DNA of 58,000 nucleotides from Thermoplasmatales archaeon SM1-50 (GCA_001595945.1 LSSI01000052.1:1-58000), one strand, 5' to 3'; numbered from the stretch's first letter, positions 26,338 to 35,227 are shown. Numbers and translations: made by a program. The notes: generated by a model not told the origin, from the sequence alone.

Positions 26338-27951
26338 TTAGTATCCTAGCAGGTGTCGTAATAATGGGAATGCATTGGGAAACCGCTGGAACAATCGTTC
26401 CCAAAACCATTGCATCGGTATTTTGTATGAACAGGGCATGGTCACGGGTAAAGGATCTGACCAATCGCTCTCAACATCATGGATGTCTTTTGCTTTTACT
26501 TTAATACTGTAATCTCCTTTCACGCTCCAGGAATGTTCAGCAGCTGCAAAAAGTCCTGAGTCGTATGGACCAAGCCAGGTGCTCTGTGATCCATCACCCC
26601 AATCCCATTGGTAACAGACTTGGTCACCATCAACGTCAATGGTCTTTGTTGTATAGATATAATCAGTGTTGATTTTCCCCTTTGTTTCACCAGAGGGTTT
26701 ATCTGGTTTATCTGGCGGTTCATTCACCCATCCATTTGGTTCCATGAATGGATAGCGGTCTTGGTTGCTTCCACCAGAGATATTATACGGTGTATCGCCG
26801 ATGCCATCGCCATCATTATCCATTCCTATATAGACTGACCAGTAGTTCCCACCAGAGGGATATCCATTATCCCAGGCGTTGCTGCCATCATCATACGAAT
26901 CTTGATAGTTGTCGATTAGATTATTATGATAAAGATTATTGCTGTTTGATTGATAGAGGTAGATCTCCTCATGGTTGTGTGTTACAGTGTTCTCCATGAT
27001 AGTGTTGCTATAAGAAGTATGTAAAAAGATGGCAGCAGAGTTGCTCGTTATCGTGTTTTGTATGATATCGTTGTCATTGGAGGAAACTTGTAGATGGATG
27101 CCGCCACCATTGTCTGATACGGTGTTCCCTATAATGTTGTTGTTGCTCGAATAGTCTAGAAGGATGCCAAAGGAATTATCTGATACTGTGTTCCCTATGA
27201 TGTCGTTGTAGCTGGAAGAGTCTATCCAAATACCATAGATATAATTTGATACTATGTTTCCCGTTAAGTGGTTGTAGCTAGAAGAGTCTATGAAAATACC
27301 ATTATCATTATTTAATACCGTGTTTTCTGTGACACTGTTATTGCTAGAAGAGTCTATGAAGATACCACAGTCATTATTTGATACTGTATTTCCCATGACA
27401 ATATTGTTATTTGAAAGCCATACTTGGATACCATAGTCCACGTTTGAGTAAGCTGTGTTTCCTATGACCGTGTTATTGTTTGAAAGCCATACATAGATAC
27501 CAGCCAAGTTTGAGTGTGCTATGTTTCCTATGACCGTATTATTGTTGTAATAGGGAAAGAGGACAATGCCAAAGAAATCATCTTGTACAGTGAAACCAGT
27601 AATCGTTACTCCTTCTGACATAATATCGACAGCATCTCCAAGGGATAGACCGTCAATAACCGTAGTATCGTTGTTCTCTCCAATGAGATTAATGTTATCT
27701 TTATTTACGACAACATTCTCATAATACGTTCCACTGTACACAAAAACCGTGTCACCAGGATTCGCATCGTTAATTGCTGACTGTATGGTGGTATAGTTCC
27801 CAGGTCCAGTTCCTCCAACATACAACCACTCACGATTCATTAGTTGAGAATTTGTTGTTACCAGCGTATCTGAAGCCGAAACAGCATACATTCCAAAAAA
27901 CAACAGTATTATTCCTATAACAATAGCTTTTCTTGATTCACTCTTATTCAT
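26338..27951 (-). CDS. Secreted beta-helix protein with PKD domain and conserved C-terminal tail
   Basis: 537 residues. Signal peptide (1-26), then PGNYTTIQSAINDANPGDTV and a NosD-type beta-helix of about eleven coils (SSNNSVTENTVLNNDNGIFI type). A GMDNDGDGIGD loop, then a PKD domain (about 425-505: VCYQWDWGDGSQ to YSIKVKAKDIHDVESDW) follow. The last 30 residues, WFWERLFQRFPNAFP then LLRHLLGY, match the ends of the FG-GAP protein at 51.4 kb and, after a frameshift, the 842-residue protein. The tail may be a sorting or assembly signal. ATG is preceded by GGGGAGGAACAAAAC. Confidence 0.85.
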   Translation of the reverse strand: MNKSESRKAIVIGIILLFFGMYAVSASDTLVTTNSQLMNREWLYVGGTGPGNYTTIQSAINDANPGDTVFVYSGTYYENVVVNKDNINLIGENNDTTVIDGLSLGDAVDIMSEGVTITGFTVQDDFFGIVLFPYYNNNTVIGNIAHSNLAGIYVWLSNNNTVIGNTAYSNVDYGIQVWLSNNNIVMGNTVSNNDCGIFIDSSSNNSVTENTVLNNDNGIFIDSSSYNHLTGNIVSNYIYGIWIDSSSYNDIIGNTVSDNSFGILLDYSSNNNIIGNTVSDNGGGIHLQVSSNDNDIIQNTITSNSAAIFLHTSYSNTIMENTVTHNHEEIYLYQSNSNNLYHNNLIDNYQDSYDDGSNAWDNGYPSGGNYWSVYIGMDNDGDGIGDTPYNISGGSNQDRYPFMEPNGWVNEPPDKPDKPSGETKGKINTDYIYTTKTIDVDGDQVCYQWDWGDGSQSTWLGPYDSGLFAAAEHSWSVKGDYSIKVKAKDIHDVESDWSDPLPVTMPCSYKIPMQWFWERLFQRFPNAFPLLRHLLGY

Positions 27952-28043
27952 GTTTTGTTCCTCCCCTGATTCTTCAGGTTGGAAATAGGTATGAAGTTAT
28001 TTTATTTAAAAGTTAGGAAAAAATAAAAATAAAAAGAAATAAC

Positions 28044-28062
28044 AGGGTGGAGTATGACCCCC
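28044..28062 (-). promoter_or_regulatory. Degenerate box upstream of the beta-helix/PKD gene
   Basis: AGGGTGGAGTATGACCCCC keeps only the G-rich half; TATA (TTTATTTAAAAGTTAGG, 27993-28009) lies about 40 bp away on the gene side. Confidence 0.4.
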
Positions 28063-28069
28063 TAGGATT

Positions 28070-28244
28070 ATAGAAACCACCTGGTTCAGCGTTATTTACT
28101 AAGACGTAAACAACGCGAACATCACGAAAATCCATGAAAATGTGTACCTCTATGCGGGATTAATCGGGATGCAGTAATACTACTTTTAGTCATAGTTATT
28201 TATACGATAACAAAATTAGAAAAAAAGAGTGAGAACAAAGATTA
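28070..28244 (+). pseudogene. 3' remnant of a membrane-anchored protein gene, copy 1
   Basis: The plus strand carries NITKIHENVYLYAGLIGM, a stop, then in a shifted frame ILLLVIVIYTITKLEKKSE before the last stop. This is a short exterior segment, one membrane helix and a Lys-rich tail: the C-terminus of an anchored surface protein with a frame break. A homologous, differently damaged remnant sits at 42160-42335. Both end next to the stop of a minus-strand Ig-like module gene. Confidence 0.45.
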
Positions 28245-28685
28245 ATTATTAATTAGGAGAGAAGGCCATGATAAGGGAATCCATGTAAAACTCCCTATCT
28301 GAACCCCTTTTGCTGTACCGGTCACAGTCTCTGCATTTATTGCTGATGCAGTCAGTGTTATTACAACTAGACCAAATCCATACGTCCCATATATTCCGAC
28401 ACCCAAAGCATTATGCGGAAGGATTTCGTTTTCATATCCATGGTTTATTACATTAATAGTATTACCAAATCCTCCCGTTATTGTCATATTATACGAAATA
28501 TTATGTGCGGTCTCATCACCGGCATTGAGTATTACCCCTAAAACATTTTTGGAAAAATAGGGCAAGGGTAAGCTGCCTACGATTTTTATCTCTAAATTCG
28601 TATTTGAATCCGCTACTGTTGTTACAGAAAAAACAGGGAAGATCAACAACAAACAAATTATGATTCTAATGAATTGTATCTTCAT
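28242..28685 (-). CDS. Small exported Ig-like module protein
   Basis: 147 residues. Signal peptide 1-25. One Ig-like module: NLEIKIVGSLPLPYF, then GVILNAGDETAHNISYNMTI, a GGFGN turn, GFGLVVITLTASAINA and a conserved end GSFTWIPLSW. The ending matches the 158-residue protein at 30.9 kb (GGFTWVPLSW), so they are close paralogues. Likely a surface or secreted binding module. ATG follows TGGAGGAAAAGT. A TATA (GGGATTTAAATGTTTGGAACC) lies upstream, but no clear box accompanies it. Confidence 0.65.
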   Translation of the reverse strand: MKIQFIRIIICLLLIFPVFSVTTVADSNTNLEIKIVGSLPLPYFSKNVLGVILNAGDETAHNISYNMTITGGFGNTINVINHGYENEILPHNALGVGIYGTYGFGLVVITLTASAINAETVTGTAKGVQIGSFTWIPLSWPSLLINN

Positions 28686-28908
28686 ACTTTTCCTCCATTC
28701 ATAACCTATGTAAGAATTACTATCATCTTAAGGGATTTAAATGTTTGGAACCGATAAAAATAAGAGAAAGATAAAAACTAGTTATCCTTCTTTAGAAGCT
28801 ATTTGTACCGGTTCTTTCTCGCCACCGGAATACTATTACAGCTATAGAAGATAGAGTAAGAATAAGTTTAAAACCAAAGTTTTTATAGTCATTAATAGAG
28901 CTAAAATC

Positions 28909-29325
28909 CTATTGTTTTTTTTCAAAGAAGCTCCTATTACTTATAAGAAAGCCAATCATTACAACAAACAAAAAGAAAATCAACAAAGGGAGTGTTAACA
29001 ATAAATCCGTAACATCATACAATCCATCAAAACCAACATAGAACAACGAAATGATCATGCTATAAAGCGAAGAAAACAAAAATACCACGCCAAATAAGGA
29101 GAAGATTAATGCAATATAAAATGCCCATTTTTTACACACAAGAAGTCCCCATCCAACGGTGATAAAACTAAAGCTTATCATAAGTGGTATAATCCCAACA
29201 GGAGAAAAATAAAATGATGAGGAAAGAAATCCTGATGTGAGGATAAGGACAAAAGTTCCTAATAAAATCCAGAATATCGAGATAAAAACAATACTCGTCG
29301 GAGCAATTGGGTTGTCTGTTTCCAT
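28909..29325 (-). CDS. Four-helix membrane protein of unknown function
   Basis: 138 residues with four hydrophobic segments (about 10-35, 40-60, 65-85, 105-130) and a basic C-terminus. No family signature was recognised. It starts 6 nt after the upstream gene's stop, so it is the last member of a three-gene operon with 29332-29766 and 29780-30076, all membrane proteins. The ribosome site is weak (GGTAATAACC), consistent with translational coupling. Confidence 0.65.
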
Positions 29326-29331
29326 TGGTTA

Positions 29332-29766
29332 TTACCTATTGTGTCTTTTTTTCAAAATCAATAGGGTAATGAAAAGAGCTCCTAAGCTTGGTATAATCTC
29401 AAAACCGGGTATTCCATAACCTGTAGGTCGACGATCATACGATTCACTCCCTGATGGTGTTTGCGATGTTGGAACATACCATTCAAGAGATTGTGATCCA
29501 ACTGTATATATGATAAGTAAAACTAACCCAAGTAGTAAAAGTAAAAGTCGATAGTTTTTATCAAGATCTTCGGTTGAGATCCCACCGACAACCATCGAGG
29601 TGATGACAACTCCGATTCCCATTAATTTTATTGTGCTGGAGAGTTTATATGATATGAGATCAGTTCGGCTACTTGGAAATACATTACTGATTATCGCGCC
29701 AATAAAAAACAAAGCAATCCCTATAATAAGTCCTAGCGTTATAAGATTCTTCATGGTCATTTTCAT
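29332..29766 (-). CDS. Membrane protein with PGF-CTERM-like C-terminal signal
   Basis: 144 residues. Three N-terminal membrane segments are followed by an exterior loop (ESYDRRPTGYG) and the ending PGFEIIPSLGALFITLLILK with basic residues after it. PGF, a hydrophobic helix and a basic end is the plan of archaeal PGF-CTERM sorting signals, which are cut by archaeosortase A. The N-terminal region resembles the next upstream protein (both have KLxGxGxVxxxMxVGG), so the pair arose by duplication. Middle gene of a three-gene operon; ATG lies 14 nt after the upstream stop. Confidence 0.65.
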   Translation of the reverse strand: MKMTMKNLITLGLIIGIALFFIGAIISNVFPSSRTDLISYKLSSTIKLMGIGVVITSMVVGGISTEDLDKNYRLLLLLLGLVLLIIYTVGSQSLEWYVPTSQTPSGSESYDRRPTGYGIPGFEIIPSLGALFITLLILKKRHNR

Positions 29767-29779
29767 GGTCTTTCACTTC

Positions 29780-30076
29780 CTAATAATAACGAGAAGATGA
29801 GAATAGAAAAATGTTTAATAATAATAGAATCACCCCAAATAAAAGTAATAACAGTTTTGTATCTTTTTCTATTTTATCTATAAAAAAGCCACCAACAATC
29901 ATACAGATGCAAACGATACCCATTCCAGTAAGTTTTACCACGGACGAGACTTGTTTTGGGATAAGATAAGTATCCGTGCTAGGTCCTAAAATAATATATG
30001 TAACTATGCCAATAAAAAAGAGCATAATCCCACTACCCAAGCCAATAATTATAAGAATTTTCTTATTCCACACCAT
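29780..30076 (-). CDS. Small membrane protein, paralogue of the next gene
   Basis: 98 residues from the ATG at 30076, which follows GGAGTGAAAGT; an in-frame ATG 27 nt upstream has no ribosome site. Three to four membrane segments, with SSVVKLTGMGIVCICMIVGG and IEKDTKLLLLLFGVILLLL shared with the neighbour. It lacks that neighbour's PGF-type C-terminus. First gene of the operon. A box at 30189 lies upstream, so this operon shares the exported-protein spacer. Function is unknown. Confidence 0.65.
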   Translation of the reverse strand: MVWNKKILIIIGLGSGIMLFFIGIVTYIILGPSTDTYLIPKQVSSVVKLTGMGIVCICMIVGGFFIDKIEKDTKLLLLLFGVILLLLNIFLFSSSRYY

Positions 30077-30188
30077 ACTTTCACTCCATAAATGAAAGCT
30101 CATACATGTTCTAAATAATTATTGGTACATTATTTTGAATGTAATTTGAATTAAGTTAATTTATTAAAATAAAAATCCTTAGAAATAG

Positions 30189-30216
30189 AGGTGGTAGGAA
30201 AGCATTGACACGGTTT
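30189..30216 (-). promoter_or_regulatory. Dispersed intergenic box, copy 20
   Basis: AGGTGGTAGGAAAGCATTGA then CACGGTTT, preceded by AAAATAAAAATCCTTAGAAAT. It serves the three-gene membrane operon. Confidence 0.7.
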
Positions 30217-30326
30217 TGATAAACAAGGGGAAAAATAAGTTGCTTACGTTGATGTAAAAGGCAATTAAGAAACAAAAAAACAAAAGAAGTGATTGTTTGT
30301 ATCCGAATTTAATAGATATGTATTTT

Positions 30327-30650
30327 TTAATCTCTTAGAAAATACAGTAAACCAAATATTACAACTCCCAACATGAGTATTATAATCCCTATGGTAACAG
30401 CTATTCTTTTTCTCTTTATTTCAAATTCTGTAAGAGGACGAATCTTACCCTGCTGTTTATATTTATTTTCTATTGATTGTCCTATTGCTAATCCAAATGC
30501 TACACCCAGCGCAGGTCCAATTCCAATAAATCCTAAGTTGTCGGTAACAATGCTTAGAGGAACCCCAATTACTGAGAAAATGGCGATACCTACCCCCATC
30601 CACATTCCTAAAAAATGACCTTCTGGATACGTAGTGTCTTTCTCTTTCAT
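30327..30650 (-). CDS. Glycine-rich membrane protein
   Basis: 107 residues with three hydrophobic segments. A Gly-rich central stretch (IGIGPALGVAFGLAIGQSIE) precedes KIRPLTEFEIKRKR and a final membrane helix. The pairing of a Gly-zipper-like helix with 'G-x-IRPLTE' is common in uncharacterised membrane proteins of archaea and bacteria. No ribosome site precedes the ATG, while a TATA-like ACTTTTAAATG lies about 28 nt upstream, so the messenger is probably leaderless. Confidence 0.65.
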   Translation of the reverse strand: MKEKDTTYPEGHFLGMWMGVGIAIFSVIGVPLSIVTDNLGFIGIGPALGVAFGLAIGQSIENKYKQQGKIRPLTEFEIKRKRIAVTIGIIILMLGVVIFGLLYFLRD

Positions 30651-30797
30651 ACTATGAATAAAATTTTATTTACATTTAAAAGTTATTATTGAAAAAATAG
30701 ACAAAAACATATCCAACTTTTTTTCCAACTAGAAATTCCCATCTCTCTTTCATACAGAATCTCTTTTCTCTCTTTAAAAATATATCATCAGAAACAA

Positions 30798-30826
30798 GGT
30801 AAGTGAGAAAGCAGTCACGGGTTTAC
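30798..30826 (-). promoter_or_regulatory. Dispersed intergenic box, copy 21
   Basis: GGTAAGTGAGAAAGCAGTCA then CGGGTTTAC, with CTTTAAAAATATATCATCAG on the gene side. Upstream of the Gly-rich membrane protein gene. Confidence 0.7.
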
Positions 30827-30934
30827 CATCATCTTTTTTTGGTATTAATGCTGCGATTATTCCGACGATATCTGCTCATAATTAAGGGAAAATATTAATT
30901 TGAAAAAAAGAGGGAAGGCGTTGAAATCCTCTTT

Positions 30935-31411
30935 TCATTCATCTGGTGGATGATAATCAAGCCAGGGAATATAGCCTTTCAAGATCGGGGGCAACGCCCA
31001 TGAGAGTGGAACCCAGGTAAAACCTCCCAGCTGGATTCCTTTTGCTGCCTTCGATTTGACGTATCCATCCGATGTTGAGATAGTAATCGTGATGATAATG
31101 ACCCCGACGCCTTGTGTGCCGTTTGGAATCGAGACCAACATCGGGCGTTCCGGACCATCATGTGAGTACGTCGCCTCATAGGATGCATTAACCTTCCCGG
31201 TTATCGTAATGTTATAGGTCACATCGTAAGTCGCGTTGGATAGGTCGAAGTTCATAAGGATACCGCCGACAACATGCATAAAATTCGGGACGAGGTTCCC
31301 ACCGACGACCTGTACATCAAAATTTGCAGTTGGAAAAGCGGCAACAGTAAAAGAAAGAAACGGAATCACCAGTAGCATGCAGACTAGGGCGCCTATTATT
31401 CTCTTCTTCAT
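30935..31411 (-). CDS. Exported Ig-like module protein
   Basis: 158 residues. Signal peptide 1-25 (CMLLVIPFLSFTVAA). Ig-like module: NFDVQVVGGNLVPNFMHVVG, GILMNFDLSNATYDVTYNIT, a G-x-N turn, GVGVIIITITISTSDG and the closing GGFTWVPLSW, then a short polar tail. It is a paralogue of the protein at 28242-28685. A second, high-GC frame on the same strand (30979-31188) is a shadow. ATG follows TGGAGGTTAAAT. Confidence 0.68.
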   Translation of the reverse strand: MKKRIIGALVCMLLVIPFLSFTVAAFPTANFDVQVVGGNLVPNFMHVVGGILMNFDLSNATYDVTYNITITGKVNASYEATYSHDGPERPMLVSIPNGTQGVGVIIITITISTSDGYVKSKAAKGIQLGGFTWVPLSWALPPILKGYIPWLDYHPPDE

Positions 31412-31510
31412 ATTTAACCTCCAGTGATATAATAAGTGATAGTATTATTTAATTTTTTCTTAAAATATATCAGATTTTACGAAAAAATATTCATTTAGAA
31501 TTATTCTGAA

Positions 31511-31535
31511 GAGGAAAAGCAGTGACGGGGGTTAC
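31511..31535 (-). promoter_or_regulatory. Dispersed intergenic box, copy 22
   Basis: GAGGAAAAGCAGTGACGGGG then GTTAC, upstream of the Ig-like module gene starting at 31411. Confidence 0.65.
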
Positions 31536-31566
31536 AGAGACGATTAATGGTTTTTTTGGTGCGAAA

Positions 31567-31587
31567 ATTAAAAATGAAAAAAAAGAG
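31567..31587 (-). terminator. T-rich tract after the second 110-residue protein gene
   Basis: Minus-strand T run with a C/T lead (CTCTCTTTTTTTTCATTTTT), about 25 nt after the stop at 31609. It matches the tract after copy A at 21305. Confidence 0.4.
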
Positions 31588-31608
31588 AGGGGGGAATAAA
31601 GGTTTTCT

Positions 31609-31941
31609 TTAAAATTCTAAGACGCCACGGCACCAACCCAAGATCATATGTGGCATCAGGACGCCCCGGAATGTATTTGGTATAACCATTATCGTGCCGC
31701 CAAACCGAAAACCAGTGACACGCGGACCTAAACCTTGAGCAACGTAATGAACGAAGAGACAGCGAAACCATATCAATGTGCCGCCGTTTATTTCTTGAGG
31801 TGGGGTGAGTAGAAAGCCCTGGATGGTCGTCCAACCAATGTCACTTCGTTGCGGATCTTCCGGTACACTCATTCCTGCTGCGACAGGAATCATGGTCAAC
31901 AACAGCATGCATGCAAAGATACCTATAACTTTAATTTTCAT
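31609..31941 (-). CDS. Exported 110-residue protein, copy B of a paralogous pair
   Basis: Signal peptide 1-22, then IGWTTIQGFLLTPPQEINGG, FRCLFVHYVAQ, VIPNTFRGVLMPHMILGWC and LEF. It differs from copy A (21347-21679) mainly in the variable loop before TGFRFGG and in the signal peptide. Leader (GGGAGGGAAAATAAC) and 3' flank are also alike, which points to duplication of an entire gene-plus-spacer unit. Function is unknown. Confidence 0.7.
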   Translation of the reverse strand: MKIKVIGIFACMLLLTMIPVAAGMSVPEDPQRSDIGWTTIQGFLLTPPQEINGGTLIWFRCLFVHYVAQGLGPRVTGFRFGGTIMVIPNTFRGVLMPHMILGWCRGVLEF

Positions 31942-32106
31942 GTTATTTTCCCTCCCGAAAATTCAGGTTATATAATAAAACAATATAATCGTAGTATATA
32001 TAATTTATGATAGATTTTAATAGCAACAAAAGTTACAATAAATAAAACAAATGTCTAAAATCTAGAAACTCATCGTTTTTTTTCTTGAAAGTATAGACTT
32101 AGAGCC

Positions 32107-32129
32107 AAGGGAAAACAATACCATGGTTT
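32107..32129 (-). promoter_or_regulatory. Degenerate box upstream of copy B
   Basis: AAGGGAAAACAATACCATGG then TTT. About 165 bp before the ATG at 31941 and next to the remnant of a PKD protein. Confidence 0.45.
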
Positions 32130-32164
32130 CTAAGATAAAACATTGTAAAAAAAAGAAAGGAAAA

Positions 32165-32350
32165 TGATAGAGGGATTCGTAGTATCTCATCAGATCCCTT
32201 GGTATTGAGAACACATGAGAGAACCACTCTAGTAATTTTATTTAGTACTGCATAAATGGCATGAATGACATGTTATATAAGTAAGGCTTTTTCCCCGTAA
32301 GAAAACTCCAGTCTCCATACATATCATGGATATCATTTGCTCCCGCTTGA
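32165..32350 (-). pseudogene. C-terminal remnant of a PKD / beta-helix protein
   Basis: The minus strand encodes AGANDIHDMYGDWSFLTGKK, then a broken segment and WFSHVFSIPRDLMRYYE. This aligns with the end of the intact protein at 26.3 kb (AKDIHDVESDWSDPL, then the FPNAFPLLRHLLGY tail), with stops and frame changes between. Only the PKD end and tail survive. No coding signal was seen further upstream (32350-32546), so most of the gene has been deleted. Confidence 0.5.
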
Positions 32351-32546
32351 ATCATATTCGTCTCTTTTATCCATCTTTATTTTAATTACATTTCTTTTGG
32401 TAGAGTTTAGCAATACACAACTTTTTAACATATTATTTTCAGGAGCCCATTTGTGAATTATTCAATTTAATTCCTTCATTTTCTATTCCATTTTAAATCT
32501 TCATCAAATTATCAACGTAGAATCATCAGTAACAAAATTGAACACT

Positions 32547-32978
32547 CTACAAAAATATTTTATTTTTAGACGAATTTTCGCCTAATTCTCTAATTTTTTG
32601 TGTAAACTCAGTAGCTACTTTTGCATATTTCTGTCCTTCTGCTGCAGAAACCCATGAAAGACGGAGACGATCCGACTCTAAACCAAGACTATCAAAAACT
32701 TTTTTTAACATCACAAATCGTCTTCGGGTATAGTAATTTCCCTCCTGATAATGGCAATCCCCCAGATGACAACCAGTTACAAGAACCCCATCGAATCCAT
32801 TTAAAAATGCTCTTAAAATTAGAAGAGGATCAACTCGACTTGAGCACATCACCCTCACAGGAAGGATGGAAGCTGGATATTGTAATCTACTTGTTCCAGC
32901 TAGATCCGCGCCAGCGTAAGAACACCAATTACAGAGAAAAGTAAGTATTTTTGGTAAAAAAATGTCATCTTTTTTCAT
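32547..32978 (-). CDS. MvhD-like [2Fe-2S] electron transfer subunit, copy 1
   Basis: 143 residues from the ATG at 32978 after GAGGGTTATAT, 11 nt behind the upstream gene; longer in-frame versions overlap that gene. The MvhD family is clear: FLCNWCSYAGADLAGTSRLQ, VRVMCSSRVDPLLIL, GFDGVLVTGCHLGDCHY and YTRRRFVMLKKVFDSLGLE, with the five conserved Cys. MvhD carries electrons between a hydrogenase or dehydrogenase and HdrA in flavin-based bifurcating complexes. It is the last gene of the redox operon; a second copy stands near the front (38215-38637). Confidence 0.9.
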   Translation of the reverse strand: MKKDDIFLPKILTFLCNWCSYAGADLAGTSRLQYPASILPVRVMCSSRVDPLLILRAFLNGFDGVLVTGCHLGDCHYQEGNYYTRRRFVMLKKVFDSLGLESDRLRLSWVSAAEGQKYAKVATEFTQKIRELGENSSKNKIFL

Positions 32979-32988
32979 ATATAACCCT

Positions 32989-34095
32989 CTATCCTTCAAT
33001 TTCAGTATATTCCTCTTCATTATAAGTAACAAGAGGTATCTTTTCCGTAATATTTTTTCCTGGAATGTATTCAAATATTTGTTGCATAGACTCACCAACT
33101 TTTTTAAATATAAGTGTTAATGGTATGTTAACAGGGCAGACATCCTCACATGAGCCACATCCAACACATGAGATACCAACATGGGTTAGTCTCCCAAGGT
33201 GATAATATATCGTACCTGGAGGGATTTTTAGTCCCCCTCTTTGGCGAACCTCTGATTCATACTTCGATGGTTTATATTCTAAATTAGAAGAATCAAACAT
33301 GCATAATGTGCAATAACATATTGGACAAACCTTACTACATCCGTGACAACCAATACATCTACCAAATATTTTTATTAAATCATCTAATCCGTTTATTTTC
33401 GTATTTTCATTAAAAAATTGGTTCTTTGCTTTCTCTCGTTTAGCATAAAATTTTTTTAGTTTTTCTTTATCAAAGTCGCGGTCTACAAGTTCCCCTTTCA
33501 TGTCTTGAACAAGTTCTTCGCCTTTTTTTGTATTAAGTAACAAAAAACATTTCTTCTCTAACTCAGTATTACCTATTAAATCAACAGTGATATCTGCACC
33601 ATAAGGGGTAAATTCTGTACACGCTGTGCAAGCAGGTCTTAAATCTTGATTGATTTCTCCTTTTTTTACTGCATCCCAATAGTCAGAGAGATTCTTTTCG
33701 ATAGTCCCGTCCGTTGCTGTTTTCAGTGGATAAACTCCGCCACATGTTGAACTGATGATATAGAGATTTTCAAAGTGTCCCTGTTCCCGTTTAACAAGTT
33801 CTATAAATGCGCGTAATTCGCAAGGTTTTACAATAACAGCAACTGGTTCGGTTGTGCTTCCATTTCGAGTAATACGTGATAAAAGTTTACCTGCGTTTGT
33901 TGGCATTAACGGATAAAAAGGCACTGCATCATTAAGCTCATCTGATTTTGTTATAAGCGAATACGTTACAGCTCCATTTTTACCTATCTTCTTTAATGTG
34001 AAAACCCCTTTCACTTTCCTTTTTTCTAAAAGGATTTTTAAAAATTCACGGACACTTTCTTCAGTATTTTTTGTTATCTTGAGTGCGTTAGCCAT
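32989..34095 (-). CDS. Iron-sulfur flavoprotein, FrhB/FdhB- or sulfhydrogenase-beta-like, copy 1
   Basis: 368 residues from the ATG at 34095 (GAGG 6 nt upstream); it overlaps the upstream gene's end by 8 nt. N-terminal alpha/beta region with VIVKPCELRAFIELVKREQG, resembling the F420-hydrogenase/dehydrogenase beta family. The C-terminal half has two ferredoxin clusters, CIGCHGCSKVCPICYCTLC (about 255) and CVGCGSCEDVCPVNIPL (about 315). Sulfhydrogenase beta and AsrA share that layout. Such subunits pass electrons between a flavin and the Hdr core; the external donor (F420, NAD(P)H or sulfur) cannot be read. It is a paralogue of the preceding gene. Confidence 0.75.
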   Translation of the reverse strand: MANALKITKNTEESVREFLKILLEKRKVKGVFTLKKIGKNGAVTYSLITKSDELNDAVPFYPLMPTNAGKLLSRITRNGSTTEPVAVIVKPCELRAFIELVKREQGHFENLYIISSTCGGVYPLKTATDGTIEKNLSDYWDAVKKGEINQDLRPACTACTEFTPYGADITVDLIGNTELEKKCFLLLNTKKGEELVQDMKGELVDRDFDKEKLKKFYAKREKAKNQFFNENTKINGLDDLIKIFGRCIGCHGCSKVCPICYCTLCMFDSSNLEYKPSKYESEVRQRGGLKIPPGTIYYHLGRLTHVGISCVGCGSCEDVCPVNIPLTLIFKKVGESMQQIFEYIPGKNITEKIPLVTYNEEEYTEIEG

Positions 34096-35227
34096 GTACA
34101 TCCTCTACTTCATGAAGTTCATCTTCTTTATATGTTCTTAAAGGAAGAGGTTCTTCCAGACATCTACCAGCAACATAATCAAATAACCTCTGAGTTTCAT
34201 CAGCAACCATGCTGAAAATCTGAGCAACTGGGATAGACATCGGGCATGCATCTTCACAGGACCCGCAGGATACACAAGAAAGACTCATATGCATCATTCT
34301 TCCCATGTGGAAAAGAGTAGTATCTGGTAAGATTCGAATGCTTCCTTTATCTTTTGCTCTCTGGAGATATTCTTCAGAGGAATGTTTTACCTTATTAGAA
34401 TCAAAATAACATAAACGACAAGAACAGATAGGGCAGACTCTCATGCAATTATGACAATTGATGCACTGGCTGAAAATATCAAGAAGGTTAGTGAGGTCAC
34501 CTATCTTGTTTTTCAAATCACTATGTACTTCCTGTCTTTTTTTCAATTTTTTTTCTGAGTTTTCCTTAACCTTCTTATTCCAGCTATCAATACTATCTGT
34601 AAGCGGTAGTTTAAGTTTTTCGAGAATATCTTTTCCTTTTGTACTATTTGGTATAATAAAAAACGATTTTTTATCAGTTCCAAGTGTTCCTATGTGAAGA
34701 TCACCGGCTACCATACTTGATTTATCACATATCTGACATACCGGCCGCATTTGTGTATCATCCCAACTTTTTGTTGCATCATTAAATAGTGTCATTGTTT
34801 TTTCAGGCTCATTAACCATATCTAAGATAGGCATTGTACCAGGACAGTCCATGCTGATAAGAATGATATTTTCTAGATCCGTTTGATCAAGTTTTGTCAG
34901 TTCAATTGTTGCGCGTATTTCACAAGGTCTCATGACAGCAGCAATCTTCATGTTTCTGTTTCCGAGTCGTGTTACACTGGACACTGCTTTAGCCCCCTGA
35001 ACTGACATAGTTGGTGGAAGGGGAAATGCGTCGTTAAGAAGAGATTTATTTTTAATTAGGACATAAGAAAAAGAATCACCAGCTGGAACCCGCAGAGGTA
35101 TCATAACTGCGTCAAACACACAGTGATCTATCCCGTTTTTTAAAAGATCTTTAATCGAATCTTGAATTGATGTTTTAATAGGGAGAACTGCACCTTTTTT
35201 TTCAGAAGTTTCCGCAGATTTATTCAT
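34088..35227 (-). CDS. Iron-sulfur flavoprotein, FrhB/FdhB- or sulfhydrogenase-beta-like, copy 2
   Basis: 379 residues. Same plan as its downstream paralogue: VMRPCEIRATIELTKLDQTD in the N-terminal half, then CINCHNCMRVCPICSCRLC and CVSCGSCEDACPMSIPV. The two may form a heterodimer, or each may serve a different partner. ATG overlaps the TGA of the HdrA gene (ATGA), with AAGGAGG before it, so translation is coupled. Membership in the HdrA operon makes electron transfer to or from HdrA likely. Confidence 0.75.
   Translation of the reverse strand: MNKSAETSEKKGAVLPIKTSIQDSIKDLLKNGIDHCVFDAVMIPLRVPAGDSFSYVLIKNKSLLNDAFPLPPTMSVQGAKAVSSVTRLGNRNMKIAAVMRPCEIRATIELTKLDQTDLENIILISMDCPGTMPILDMVNEPEKTMTLFNDATKSWDDTQMRPVCQICDKSSMVAGDLHIGTLGTDKKSFFIIPNSTKGKDILEKLKLPLTDSIDSWNKKVKENSEKKLKKRQEVHSDLKNKIGDLTNLLDIFSQCINCHNCMRVCPICSCRLCYFDSNKVKHSSEEYLQRAKDKGSIRILPDTTLFHMGRMMHMSLSCVSCGSCEDACPMSIPVAQIFSMVADETQRLFDYVAGRCLEEPLPLRTYKEDELHEVEDVHG

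Noticed and set aside
30979-31188. 69-codon minus-strand gene
   Set aside because: Out-of-frame shadow of the Ig-like protein gene, with Arg/His/Ser-rich nonsense composition.
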